Positions 40,934 through 48,036 of a stretch of DNA of 64,000 bases are shown piece after piece. Made by a program: the position numbers and the translations under genes. This stretch comes from Reyranella sp. (GTDB lineage: Bacteria > Pseudomonadota > Alphaproteobacteria > Reyranellales > Reyranellaceae). How positions within the stretch are numbered: the stretch's first letter is position 1; each line of letters starts with the position of its first letter. The DNA lies in NCBI RefSeq assembly GCF_004297405.1, contig NZ_SCVC01000031.1:1-64000 (forward strand), written 5' to 3'. A model generated the notes under the pieces. The model saw nothing but the letters and a program-made list of their open reading frames with translations, was not told where the DNA came from and searched no databases.

Positions 40934-42892
40934 ATGACAGCAGAACATGAACAAGCCCTGCCGGTCGGCACGCGACTAGGTGATTATCGCCTGGATGCGG
41001 TGATCGGCCATGGCGGCTTTGGAATTACTTATCGAGCGTTCGACACGCAGCTCGCGAAGTTCGTCGCCATCAAGGAATACCTGCCGGTCGAGTTCGCCAT
41101 GCGCCGCCCCGACGGCCAGGTCGTGCCGCGGGGATCGCGTTTTGCCGACGACTTCGCCTGGGGTCGCGAGCGCTTCCTCGACGAGGCGCGGGCGCTGGCG
41201 CGCTTCCGCCATGTCCATATCGTGCCGGTGCTGCGTTACTTCGAAGCCAACGGCACGGCCTACACCGTCATGGAGTTCGAGGACGGCAGCAGCGTGGCGC
41301 AGCTCCTGCGTCAGCCGAACCGCCGTCTGCAGCCCGACGAAGTACGTCGTCTCGCCGACGGGTTGTTGGCGGGGTTGGGCGCTGTCCATGCCCAGGGGTT
41401 CCTGCACCGCGACATCAAGCCGTCGAACATCATCGTGCGCCGCGATGGCGTGCCGATCCTGATCGACTTCGGCGCGGCCCGGCAGGCGATGGGCGGCCGG
41501 ACGCGCACCCTCACGGGCATCCTGACGCCGCAGTATGCGCCGATCGAACAGTATGCACTCGACAGCAAGCAGGGACCGTGGAGTGACATCTACTCGGCGG
41601 CGGCCGTGCTGCATCATGCCATCGCAGGCTTTCCGCCGCCGGATGCAGCCAGCCGCGTCGGCACCGATCCTTACCGGCCGCTCGCCGTGACGCAGGCCGA
41701 TCGCTTCGACTCAACACTTTTGGCGGCTGTCGATCGTGGACTTGTCTTCGCGCCGGACCAGCGGCCGCAGACGATCGAGGCTTGGCGCTTTCTGTTCGGC
41801 ACGGCGCTGCCCATCGTCGAAGACGCACCGACCGAGCGCTTGCCTGGCGCGGCTCAAGCGGTCCAGTCGAATGGACCACGCCTCGGTGGCGTCAGCCGTA
41901 GCAACGATGAGCACCTTCCTCTGCCGAGTGCAGGCACTGTGAGCACGATGGAGCCGCCGGCGCGACGGTCGCGTGTCGGCATGGGGCTTACCCTGGTCTT
42001 CGTTGCGCTCGCTGCGGTCGGATTGTGGAGGTTCCAGCCTCAGATTCGCGAGCTCATTGCGGGCGCTCCAAAGGTCGAGACGCAAGCCGAGCAGCCGGCT
42101 CCCATTCCCATCGGCCAGTCGAGCGAGGCAGCGCAGCCCGTCACGCCCGACCCGACACCGACGCCCACACCGGCTCCAACTCCTGCGCCCACACCTACAC
42201 CGACTCCAACGACACCGCAGACCAACCCTGCCAGCGCGGCACAGAAGGCGCTGATCGATCAGGCGCAGCGGGCAGCTACCGAGGCTCGGGCGGTGTTCGA
42301 GCGCGCCGACGAAGCCTCCAAGGCCGCCCGTGCGATGGCTGGCGAGGCGCGCATCGCTGCCGCCCGCGCCGCGCGGCCCGATCTCGAAAACAGCGAACGC
42401 CTAACTTACGACGGCGGGGCGAACTATGTCGGTCAGGTCGCGAACGGCAAGCGCCAGGGGCTCGGCGTCGCCGAGCTTGGCAACGGCGAGCGGCAGGCGG
42501 GCGAATGGGCCGATGATCGTCTGAGCGGTCTCGGCACCGTGCGACTTGCCGATGACACGCGCTACTCCGGTCAATGGCGCAATGGTCAATCAACCGGCCT
42601 CGGCGTGCGCGAGAAGCCGGGCGCCGAGCGAGCCGAGGGCAACTTCGTTGCCGGCCGGCTCGAAGGGCTGGCCGTACGCCGCACGCTCACCGATCCGAAC
42701 ACCGTGCAGGGCGGCGAGTTTCACGCCGACCTGCTAGAAGGACGGGGCGTCGAGCGCGTTGGCGAGCGCGAACGCTACGAAGGCGGCTTCAAGGGTGGCA
42801 AGCGCAATGGCTACGGCCAGGTCACCGACGCGAGCGGCAAGATGCAATCGGGCCGGTGGGCCGACGGAAAGCTCGTCGAATCAGCCCCTTAG
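40934..42892 (+). CDS. transmembrane Ser/Thr protein kinase with C-terminal MORN repeats
   Basis: A 652-residue protein. The kinase domain covers about residues 15-285: glycine loop G-H-G-G-F-G-I-T-Y, catalytic lysine in V-A-I-K-E-Y-L, loop H-R-D-I-K-P-S-N, and D-F-G-A-A-R in place of the usual DFG-I-A. A single transmembrane helix follows at about 347-366, then a Pro/Thr-rich linker (about 405-431), a short alanine-rich coiled coil, and about five MORN-type repeats (G-x-G-x-x, Y-x-G-x-W/F) to the end. The kinase would be cytoplasmic and the MORN part periplasmic. I take ATG 40934. The gene ends 54 bp before nasT. Its substrate is unknown. Confidence 0.88.
   Translation: MTAEHEQALPVGTRLGDYRLDAVIGHGGFGITYRAFDTQLAKFVAIKEYLPVEFAMRRPDGQVVPRGSRFADDFAWGRERFLDEARALARFRHVHIVPVLRYFEANGTAYTVMEFEDGSSVAQLLRQPNRRLQPDEVRRLADGLLAGLGAVHAQGFLHRDIKPSNIIVRRDGVPILIDFGAARQAMGGRTRTLTGILTPQYAPIEQYALDSKQGPWSDIYSAAAVLHHAIAGFPPPDAASRVGTDPYRPLAVTQADRFDSTLLAAVDRGLVFAPDQRPQTIEAWRFLFGTALPIVEDAPTERLPGAAQAVQSNGPRLGGVSRSNDEHLPLPSAGTVSTMEPPARRSRVGMGLTLVFVALAAVGLWRFQPQIRELIAGAPKVETQAEQPAPIPIGQSSEAAQPVTPDPTPTPTPAPTPAPTPTPTPTTPQTNPASAAQKALIDQAQRAATEARAVFERADEASKAARAMAGEARIAAARAARPDLENSERLTYDGGANYVGQVANGKRQGLGVAELGNGERQAGEWADDRLSGLGTVRLADDTRYSGQWRNGQSTGLGVREKPGAERAEGNFVAGRLEGLAVRRTLTDPNTVQGGEFHADLLEGRGVERVGERERYEGGFKGGKRNGYGQVTDASGKMQSGRWADGKLVESAP
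42148..42219 (+). repeat. Pro/Thr low-complexity coding repeat
   Basis: A run of degenerate CCGACA/CCAACT-type hexamers encodes alternating Pro-Thr and Pro-Ala dipeptides in the kinase's extracytoplasmic linker. Such tracts can vary in length between strains. Confidence 0.75.
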
Positions 42893-42946
42893 TCGTGATG
42901 GCACGGAAGTTGCGCCCCGCGAGGCAACAGCTCTCTAGCCATCGCC

Positions 42947-43534
42947 GTGACGAAGCCACTGTCCGTCCTACTGATCGATGACAATCCCGCCCGCGCCGAG
43001 ATCGTGCAGGCGGGCTTGCGCGATGCCGGCTACGTTCTGCTGGAGCGCCTCGACGGCACCTACGATCTTTCTGCGCGCGTCGGCGCACTGAAGCCCGACA
43101 TCATCGTCGTCAGCATCGACAGTCCCAGCCGAGACGCTATCGAGGATCTGCGCCGCACCACCGAACGCCAGCCGCGGCCGATCGCGCTGTTCGCCGATCG
43201 CTCCGATCCGGCAACGATTGCCGCAGCGATGGAGGCAGGCGTTTCCGCTTATGTCGTGAAGGGGCTGGCGAAGGACAGAGTGCAGCCGGTGGTCGACGTG
43301 GCGGTCGCGCACTTCAATCGCTACCACGCCATGCGGGAAGAATTGGATCGTGCGCGCCTGTCGCTGGTCGAGCGCAAGACGGTCGATCGCGCCAAGGGCC
43401 TGCTGATGGAGCAGAAGGGCATCGGCGAGGACGCGGCCTACAAGCTGCTCCGCAAGCTCGCCATGGAGCAGAACAAGCGGATCGGCGAAGTCGCCCAGGA
43501 CATCCTGACCTACGCCAAAGCGCTGAAGCCCTGA
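42947..43534 (+). CDS. nasT: NasT-type ANTAR antiterminator response regulator
   Basis: A 195-residue protein with a receiver-like domain (about residues 4-118) and a C-terminal ANTAR RNA-binding domain (about 135-190; V-D-R-A-K-G-L-L-M-E-Q-K-G and A-Y-K-L-L-R-K-L-A). NasT binds a two-hairpin leader RNA and prevents termination upstream of nitrate-assimilation genes when NasS releases it in the presence of nitrate. The receiver appears to have Ser at the phosphoacceptor position (I-I-V-V-S-I-D-S-P), in keeping with control by protein binding and not phosphorylation. The start is GTG 42947. The target RNA is the leader at 43677-43756. Confidence 0.93.
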   Translation: MTKPLSVLLIDDNPARAEIVQAGLRDAGYVLLERLDGTYDLSARVGALKPDIIVVSIDSPSRDAIEDLRRTTERQPRPIALFADRSDPATIAAAMEAGVSAYVVKGLAKDRVQPVVDVAVAHFNRYHAMREELDRARLSLVERKTVDRAKGLLMEQKGIGEDAAYKLLRKLAMEQNKRIGEVAQDILTYAKALKP

Positions 43535-43645
43535 GGTGGCAACCCTGCCTGAGGAGCGGTCATGCTGCACATGCGAGCATCAACCCGTCCGTTACACCGT
43601 GTCGATAGCCAGCCAGTAAGCCGCAAATAATGGGCAAAAGGCGCT

Positions 43646-43661
43646 TGGCACGCTTCCTGCT
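43646..43661 (+). promoter_or_regulatory. sigma-54 (RpoN) promoter of the nitrate assimilation operon
   Basis: TGGCACGCTTCCTGCT matches the -24/-12 consensus TGGCACG-N4-TTGCW at every fixed position except one (C for the first T of TTGC). The GG and GC pairs have the required 10-bp separation. The predicted start of transcription is near 43672, just 5 bp before the first ANTAR hairpin. A 7-bp inverted repeat, TTCCTGC / GCAGGAA (43654-43660, 43667-43673), overlaps the -12 region and start. Confidence 0.75.
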
Positions 43662-43676
43662 GCACTGCAGGAACGG

Positions 43677-43756
43677 CGGGCCAATGGCGGTTCGCTCCTA
43701 GGACAACGGCGTCCTGCTCGGTCGGCTTCTTGCCGGCTGAACCGACGTCCTTTGTT
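43677..43756 (+). ncRNA. NasT-responsive ANTAR leader RNA with overlapping terminator
   Basis: Hairpin P1 is CGGGCC (43677-43682), loop AATGGC, GGTTCG (43689-43694). After a 5-nt linker, hairpin P2 is AGGAC (43700-43704), loop AACGGC, GTCCT (43711-43715). Both hexaloops have A at position 1 and G at position 4, the known ANTAR-target signature. The 5' arm of P2 can instead pair with GTCCT at 43747-43751, enclosing an inner stem (TCGGTCGGC / GCCGGCTGA) and followed by TTTGTT, so P2 and the terminator are mutually exclusive. NasT binding should favour P1-P2 and allow read-through into nasS-nrtABD-nirA-nasA-cysG. Confidence 0.85.
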
Positions 43757-43772
43757 CCTGGAGTTGTGTGCC

Positions 43773-45002
43773 GTGCATCATCTCGAGCGACCGAAAGTGA
43801 CAGTGGGGTTCATCCCCCTGATCGACTGCGCGCCCGTGCTGTTCGCCGAGGTCCTGGGCCTCTACGAGCGCCATGGTCTCGATGTCGAGCTGCGTCGCGA
43901 GGTCTCCTGGTCGAACATTCGCGACAAGGTCGCGCTCGGCCTGCTCGACGCCGCGCACATGCTTTCGCCGATGCCGCTGGCCACCACACTCGGCATCGAC
44001 AGCGTCAACGTGCCGATGATCGCGGCCATGACGCTGCACCTCAACGGCAACTCGATCACGCTGTCCAACGCGCTCTGGCGAGAGATCGAAGAAACCGCTC
44101 CTGACCTTGTCGGCGACGGGCTGGCAGCGAATGGCCCGCTCGATGCGCGGGCGCTGGCGGCGGCAATCGCCCGGCGTCGCGAACTTGGCAAGCCGGTCGT
44201 CACCCTTGCTTCGGTCTTTACTTTCTCATCGCACAATCACCTGCTGCGCCTGTGGCTTGCCTCGGGCGGCATCGATCCGGATCGCGACGTACGGCTCACC
44301 GTCGTACCGCCACCTCACATGGTCGCGCATCTCTCCGGCGGCACGATCGATGGCTACTGCGTCGGTGAACCGTGGAACCAACAATCGGCGACGCTGGGCA
44401 TTGGCCGCATCGCCGCGACGAGCCGCCAGATTTGGGACTCGATGCCCGAGAAAGTGCTGGGCACGACTGAAGCCTGGGCGCAGCGCAATCCCAAGACGCT
44501 GATCGCGCTGGTGAAGGCCATTGTCGAAGCCGGAGCCTGGCTCGACGAACCGGCGAATCGACCCGAGGCCGCCCGCGTGCTCGCGAGCCCGCGCTATCTC
44601 AACGTACCGGCCGAGGTGATCGCGCGGTCGTTGAGCCTGCCGGACTTTCACGTCTTCCATCGCCAGCTCGCCAACTTCCCCTGGCGTAGCCATGCCGACT
44701 GGTACCTGGCGCAGATGGTGCGCTGGGGGCAGGTGGCGCAACGCGACGACCTGCGCGCCGTCGCCGACCGCGTGTTCCGCAGCGATATCTATCGCGCCGC
44801 CGCCAGCGAGCTTGGCCTGCCGTGCCCACTCAGCGACCGCAAGGTCGAGGGCGCACACAGTGATCCGTGGATCCTGCCCACCAACGGCGCGCCAGTCGCT
44901 ATGGGCCCGGACCGGTTTCTCGATGGGTCGGTGTTCGACCCTAAGTCGGACAACAAGACATCAACGACCTTCAAGCAGCAGGAGAGCAACCATGGCGACT
45001 AG
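43773..45002 (+). CDS. nasS: NasS-type cytoplasmic nitrate sensor (NrtA-like protein without signal peptide)
   Basis: A 409-residue homologue of the nitrate-binding protein NrtA: V-T-V-G-F-I-P-L-I-D-C-A-P, W-S-N-I-R-D-K-V-A-L-G-L-L-D-A-A-H-M, and G-Y-C-V-G-E-P-W-N. It has no signal peptide, and its start lies immediately before the mature-like domain. This matches NasS, the partner that holds NasT inactive until nitrate or nitrite binds. I choose GTG 43773, because GGAG is 9 bp upstream and the frame before it overlaps the leader terminator. It is the first gene of the operon and overlaps nrtA by 11 bp. Confidence 0.87.
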   Translation: MHHLERPKVTVGFIPLIDCAPVLFAEVLGLYERHGLDVELRREVSWSNIRDKVALGLLDAAHMLSPMPLATTLGIDSVNVPMIAAMTLHLNGNSITLSNALWREIEETAPDLVGDGLAANGPLDARALAAAIARRRELGKPVVTLASVFTFSSHNHLLRLWLASGGIDPDRDVRLTVVPPPHMVAHLSGGTIDGYCVGEPWNQQSATLGIGRIAATSRQIWDSMPEKVLGTTEAWAQRNPKTLIALVKAIVEAGAWLDEPANRPEAARVLASPRYLNVPAEVIARSLSLPDFHVFHRQLANFPWRSHADWYLAQMVRWGQVAQRDDLRAVADRVFRSDIYRAAASELGLPCPLSDRKVEGAHSDPWILPTNGAPVAMGPDRFLDGSVFDPKSDNKTSTTFKQQESNHGD

Positions 45003-46308
45003 GGGTGGCCGCGCGGGCGGTTTGGGACGGCGCGGGTTCGTCAAGAAGGTGGGTGGGCTGGCGGCGACGGCGGCCTTGATGAGCGCGGCGCGTGCCGCGT
45101 TTCCGGCCGGTGCTTTCGCACAATCGGCAGGGCCTGAGACCAACAAGGTGACGCTGGGCTTCATCGCGCTCACCGACTCCTCGCCCCTGATCGTGGCCAA
45201 GGAAAAAAAGCTGTTCGACAAGTACGGCATCACCGACGCCAACGTCGCCAAGCAAGCCTCGTGGGGCACGACGCGCGATAATATCGTGCTGGGCTCTGGC
45301 TCCGGTGGCATCGACGGTGCGCATATCCTGACGCCGAAGCCGTACCAGATCACGCTTGGCCTCACGACGCCGGAGAACAAGCCGGTGCCGATGTACATCC
45401 TGTCGCGGCTGAACACGAACGGTCAGGCGATCTCCGTCGCGAAGGACCTGATGGCGACAGGCGCCAAGCTCGACTGTTCGCCGCTCAAGGAGGCCTTCGC
45501 CAAGATGAAGGCCGGCGGCAAGGATCCGAAATGCGCCATGACCTTCCGTGGCGGCACCCACGATCTGTGGATCCGCTACTGGCTGGCCGCCGGTGGCGTC
45601 GATCCCGAGAAGGACGTTTCGACCATTGTCGTTCCGCCGCCGCAGATGGTGGCCAACATGAAGGTCGGCAGCATGGAGGCCTTTTGCGTCGGCGAGCCGT
45701 GGAACGAGCAGCTCGTCAACCAGGGCATCGGTTACTCCGCCTGCACGACCGGCGATCTCTGGAAGAACCATCCCGAGAAGAGCCTCGGTCTGCGCGCCGA
45801 TTGGGTCGATAAGAACCCGAAGGCGGCGCTCGCCGTGTTGCAGGCGGTGCTCGAAGCCGCGCAATGGTGCGACAAGCTCGAGAACGCCAAGGAGCTTTCC
45901 GAGATCGTCGGCAAGCGTCAGTGGTTCAACTGCCCGCCGGCCGACATCATCAATCGCATCGAAGGCAAGGTGAACTACGGCGACGGCCGCAAGATCGACA
46001 ATCGCGACCTGTCGATGAAGTTCTGGCGCGACCACGCTTCATATCCGTTCCAGAGCCACGAGCTTTGGTTCCTCACCGAGAATCAGCGCTGGGGCATGAT
46101 GGCCGCCGACCTCGACACCAAGGCGGTGATCGCCAAGGTCAACCGCGAGGATCTGTGGCGTGAGGCGGCCAAGGCGATCGGCGTGGCGGCGGCCGACATG
46201 CCGGCGGGGCCGTCGCGCGGCAAGGAGACCTTCTTCGACGGCAAGGTCTTCGATCCGGCCGATCCTGCGGCCTATCTCACCAGCCTCCAGATCAAGAAGG
46301 TGGCGTGA
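44992..46308 (+). CDS. nrtA: nitrate ABC transporter substrate-binding protein
   Basis: A 438-residue NrtA/CmpA-family binding protein. It begins with a Tat signal peptide (G-R-R-G-F-V-K-K, then a hydrophobic stretch ending near A-F-A-Q), so it is exported folded to the periplasm. The binding domain mirrors NasS: V-T-L-G-F-I-A-L-T-D-S-S-P and F-C-V-G-E-P-W-N. It delivers nitrate (or nitrite) to NrtB/NrtD. The true start is ATG 44992 with AGGAG upstream; the earlier open frame is the shadow of nasS. It overlaps nasS by 11 bp and nrtB by 1 bp. Confidence 0.93.
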   Translation: MATRGGRAGGLGRRGFVKKVGGLAATAALMSAARAAFPAGAFAQSAGPETNKVTLGFIALTDSSPLIVAKEKKLFDKYGITDANVAKQASWGTTRDNIVLGSGSGGIDGAHILTPKPYQITLGLTTPENKPVPMYILSRLNTNGQAISVAKDLMATGAKLDCSPLKEAFAKMKAGGKDPKCAMTFRGGTHDLWIRYWLAAGGVDPEKDVSTIVVPPPQMVANMKVGSMEAFCVGEPWNEQLVNQGIGYSACTTGDLWKNHPEKSLGLRADWVDKNPKAALAVLQAVLEAAQWCDKLENAKELSEIVGKRQWFNCPPADIINRIEGKVNYGDGRKIDNRDLSMKFWRDHASYPFQSHELWFLTENQRWGMMAADLDTKAVIAKVNREDLWREAAKAIGVAAADMPAGPSRGKETFFDGKVFDPADPAAYLTSLQIKKVA

Positions 46309-47213
46309 TGCCGGCAGCAAGCAAAGCCGTTGCCGTCTCGCCGGCTGCCGCTGTTCCGGTTCCCGGTGCGACCGCCGAGATCGTGACGTTCCGACCGCCG
46401 CTGCGGCCGGTACTTGAACGGGTAGGTGAGATGGCGCGCCATGTCGCCGGAATTGTTCTGCCGCCCCTGATCGTGATCGGCCTCAGCCTGTTGGTGTGGC
46501 AGCTCCTGTGCTCGGAACCGGGCGCACGTCTGCCGCCGCCGACCAAAGTGGTGTCGGATGCCTGGGATTTCATTGTCGACCCGTTCTACGACAATGGCGG
46601 CATCGACAAGGGTGCCTTCTGGCAGATCACTAAGAGTCTCGGCCGTGTCGGCATCGGCTTTAGCTTTGCCGCCGTGGTCGGCGTGGCTTTGGGGGTGCTG
46701 ATCGGCCAGAGCACCTGGGCGATGCGCGGTCTCGATCCGATCTTCCAGGTCCTGCGCACCGTGCCGCCACTGGCCTGGCTGCCGCTGTCGCTCGCGGGCT
46801 TCCGCCACTCCGATCCCTCGGCGCTGTTCGTGATCTTCATCACGTCGATCTGGCCGATCATCATCAACACGTCTGTGGGCGTGCGGAACATTCCGCAGGA
46901 TTATCGCAATGTCGCGGCGGTCATCCGTCTCTCCTGGTGGGAGGTGTTCTGGAAGATCACCCTGCCGGCGACGGTGCCCTACATCTTCACCGGTCTGCGC
47001 ATCGGTGTGGGCCTGAGCTGGCTCGCCATTGTCGCGGCCGAGATGCTGATCGGCGGTGTCGGCATCGGCTTCTTCATCTGGGACGCGTGGAACAGCTCGC
47101 GCATCTCCGACATCATCGTGGCGCTGGCTTACATCGGCATCGTCGGCTTCCTGCTCGACAAGCTGATCGCCACGATCGGGCACTTCGTCTCACACGGCGT
47201 CGCGGCGCAGTAG
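46308..47213 (+). CDS. nrtB: nitrate ABC transporter permease
   Basis: A 301-residue inner-membrane permease with about six transmembrane helices and the cytoplasmic EAA-type loop before the last helices (W-E-V-F-W-K-I-T-L-P-A-T-V-P-Y-I-F-T-G-L-R). The substrate path is shared with the NrtA/NrtD neighbours. ATG 46308 overlaps the nrtA stop (TGATG). The hydrophilic N-terminus of about 45 residues is proline- and alanine-rich. Confidence 0.93.
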   Translation: MPAASKAVAVSPAAAVPVPGATAEIVTFRPPLRPVLERVGEMARHVAGIVLPPLIVIGLSLLVWQLLCSEPGARLPPPTKVVSDAWDFIVDPFYDNGGIDKGAFWQITKSLGRVGIGFSFAAVVGVALGVLIGQSTWAMRGLDPIFQVLRTVPPLAWLPLSLAGFRHSDPSALFVIFITSIWPIIINTSVGVRNIPQDYRNVAAVIRLSWWEVFWKITLPATVPYIFTGLRIGVGLSWLAIVAAEMLIGGVGIGFFIWDAWNSSRISDIIVALAYIGIVGFLLDKLIATIGHFVSHGVAAQ

Positions 47214-47224
47214 GAGGACCGGTC

Positions 47225-48028
47225 ATGACCCAGCCCTATCTGAAGTTCGAACAGATCGGCATGCGCTTCCGGCGCGGCCAGATGTCGACGGAAGTGTTGC
47301 GCGACATCGATCTGATCATCAACAAGGGCGAGTTCGTCTCGCTGATCGGCCACTCGGGCTGTGGCAAGTCGACCTTGCTGAACATCCTGGGTGGTCTGCT
47401 GCAGTCGACCACCGGTGAGGTCTTCCTCGAGGGCAAGGTGGTCGACGAGCCCGGCCCCGACCGCGCCATCGTCTTCCAGAACCATTCGCTGCTGCCGTGG
47501 CTCACCGTCTACGGCAACGTCGCCATCGCCGTCGACAAGGTGTTCGGCAAGACGAAGAGCAAGGAAGAACGCCACGACTGGGTCATGCACAATCTCGAAC
47601 TGGTGCAGATGGCCCAGGCCAAGGACAAGCGGCCGCACGAGGTCTCCGGCGGCATGAAGCAGAGGGTGGGCATCGCGCGCGCGCTCGCCATGCAGCCCAA
47701 GGTGCTGCTGATGGACGAGCCATTCGGCGCGCTCGATGCGTTGACGCGTGCTCACTTGCAGGACAGCGTCATGGAAATCCATGCTCGCCTCGGCAACACG
47801 GTGATGATGATCACCCACGATGTCGACGAGGCGGTGCTGTTGTCGGATCGCGTGGTGATGATGACCAACGGTCCCTCGGCGACCATCGGCGAAATCCTCG
47901 AGATCGGCCTGCCTCGGCCGCGTCGCCGTCTCGAATTGGCGACCGACGCCGAATATGCGCGCTGCCGCGCCGCGGTCCTGGAGTTCCTTTACGCGCGGCA
48001 TCGCGTGCCGGTGCGCGCCGCAGCCTGA
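47225..48028 (+). CDS. nrtD: nitrate ABC transporter ATP-binding protein
   Basis: A 267-residue ABC ATPase with Walker A G-H-S-G-C-G-K-S-T, Q-loop F-Q-N-H-S-L-L-P-W, signature V-S-G-G-M-K-Q-R, Walker B V-L-L-M-D-E-P and H-loop I-T-H-D-V. It lacks the C-terminal NrtA-like domain of NrtC, so it is the NrtD-type subunit, and presumably works as a homodimer. TAGGAGGA precedes ATG 47225. The longer open frame upstream is a shadow of nrtB. Confidence 0.93.
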   Translation: MTQPYLKFEQIGMRFRRGQMSTEVLRDIDLIINKGEFVSLIGHSGCGKSTLLNILGGLLQSTTGEVFLEGKVVDEPGPDRAIVFQNHSLLPWLTVYGNVAIAVDKVFGKTKSKEERHDWVMHNLELVQMAQAKDKRPHEVSGGMKQRVGIARALAMQPKVLLMDEPFGALDALTRAHLQDSVMEIHARLGNTVMMITHDVDEAVLLSDRVVMMTNGPSATIGEILEIGLPRPRRRLELATDAEYARCRAAVLEFLYARHRVPVRAAA

Positions 48029-48036
48029 TCGGGACC

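Noticed and set aside
42148..42219. Pro/Thr repeat as a genomic satellite or regulatory repeat
   Set aside because: It is in frame within the kinase and encodes a plausible extracytoplasmic linker, so it is a coding low-complexity tract.
43560..43640. NtrC binding sites upstream of the sigma-54 promoter
   Set aside because: TGCAC and GCA half-words occur, but none has the spacing of the NtrC consensus; none is convincing enough to list.
43654..43673. Hairpin TTCCTGC / GCAGGAA as the first ANTAR stem-loop
   Set aside because: Its hexaloop TGCACT lacks A1 and G4, and it lies at or before the predicted transcript start, overlapping the -12 element.
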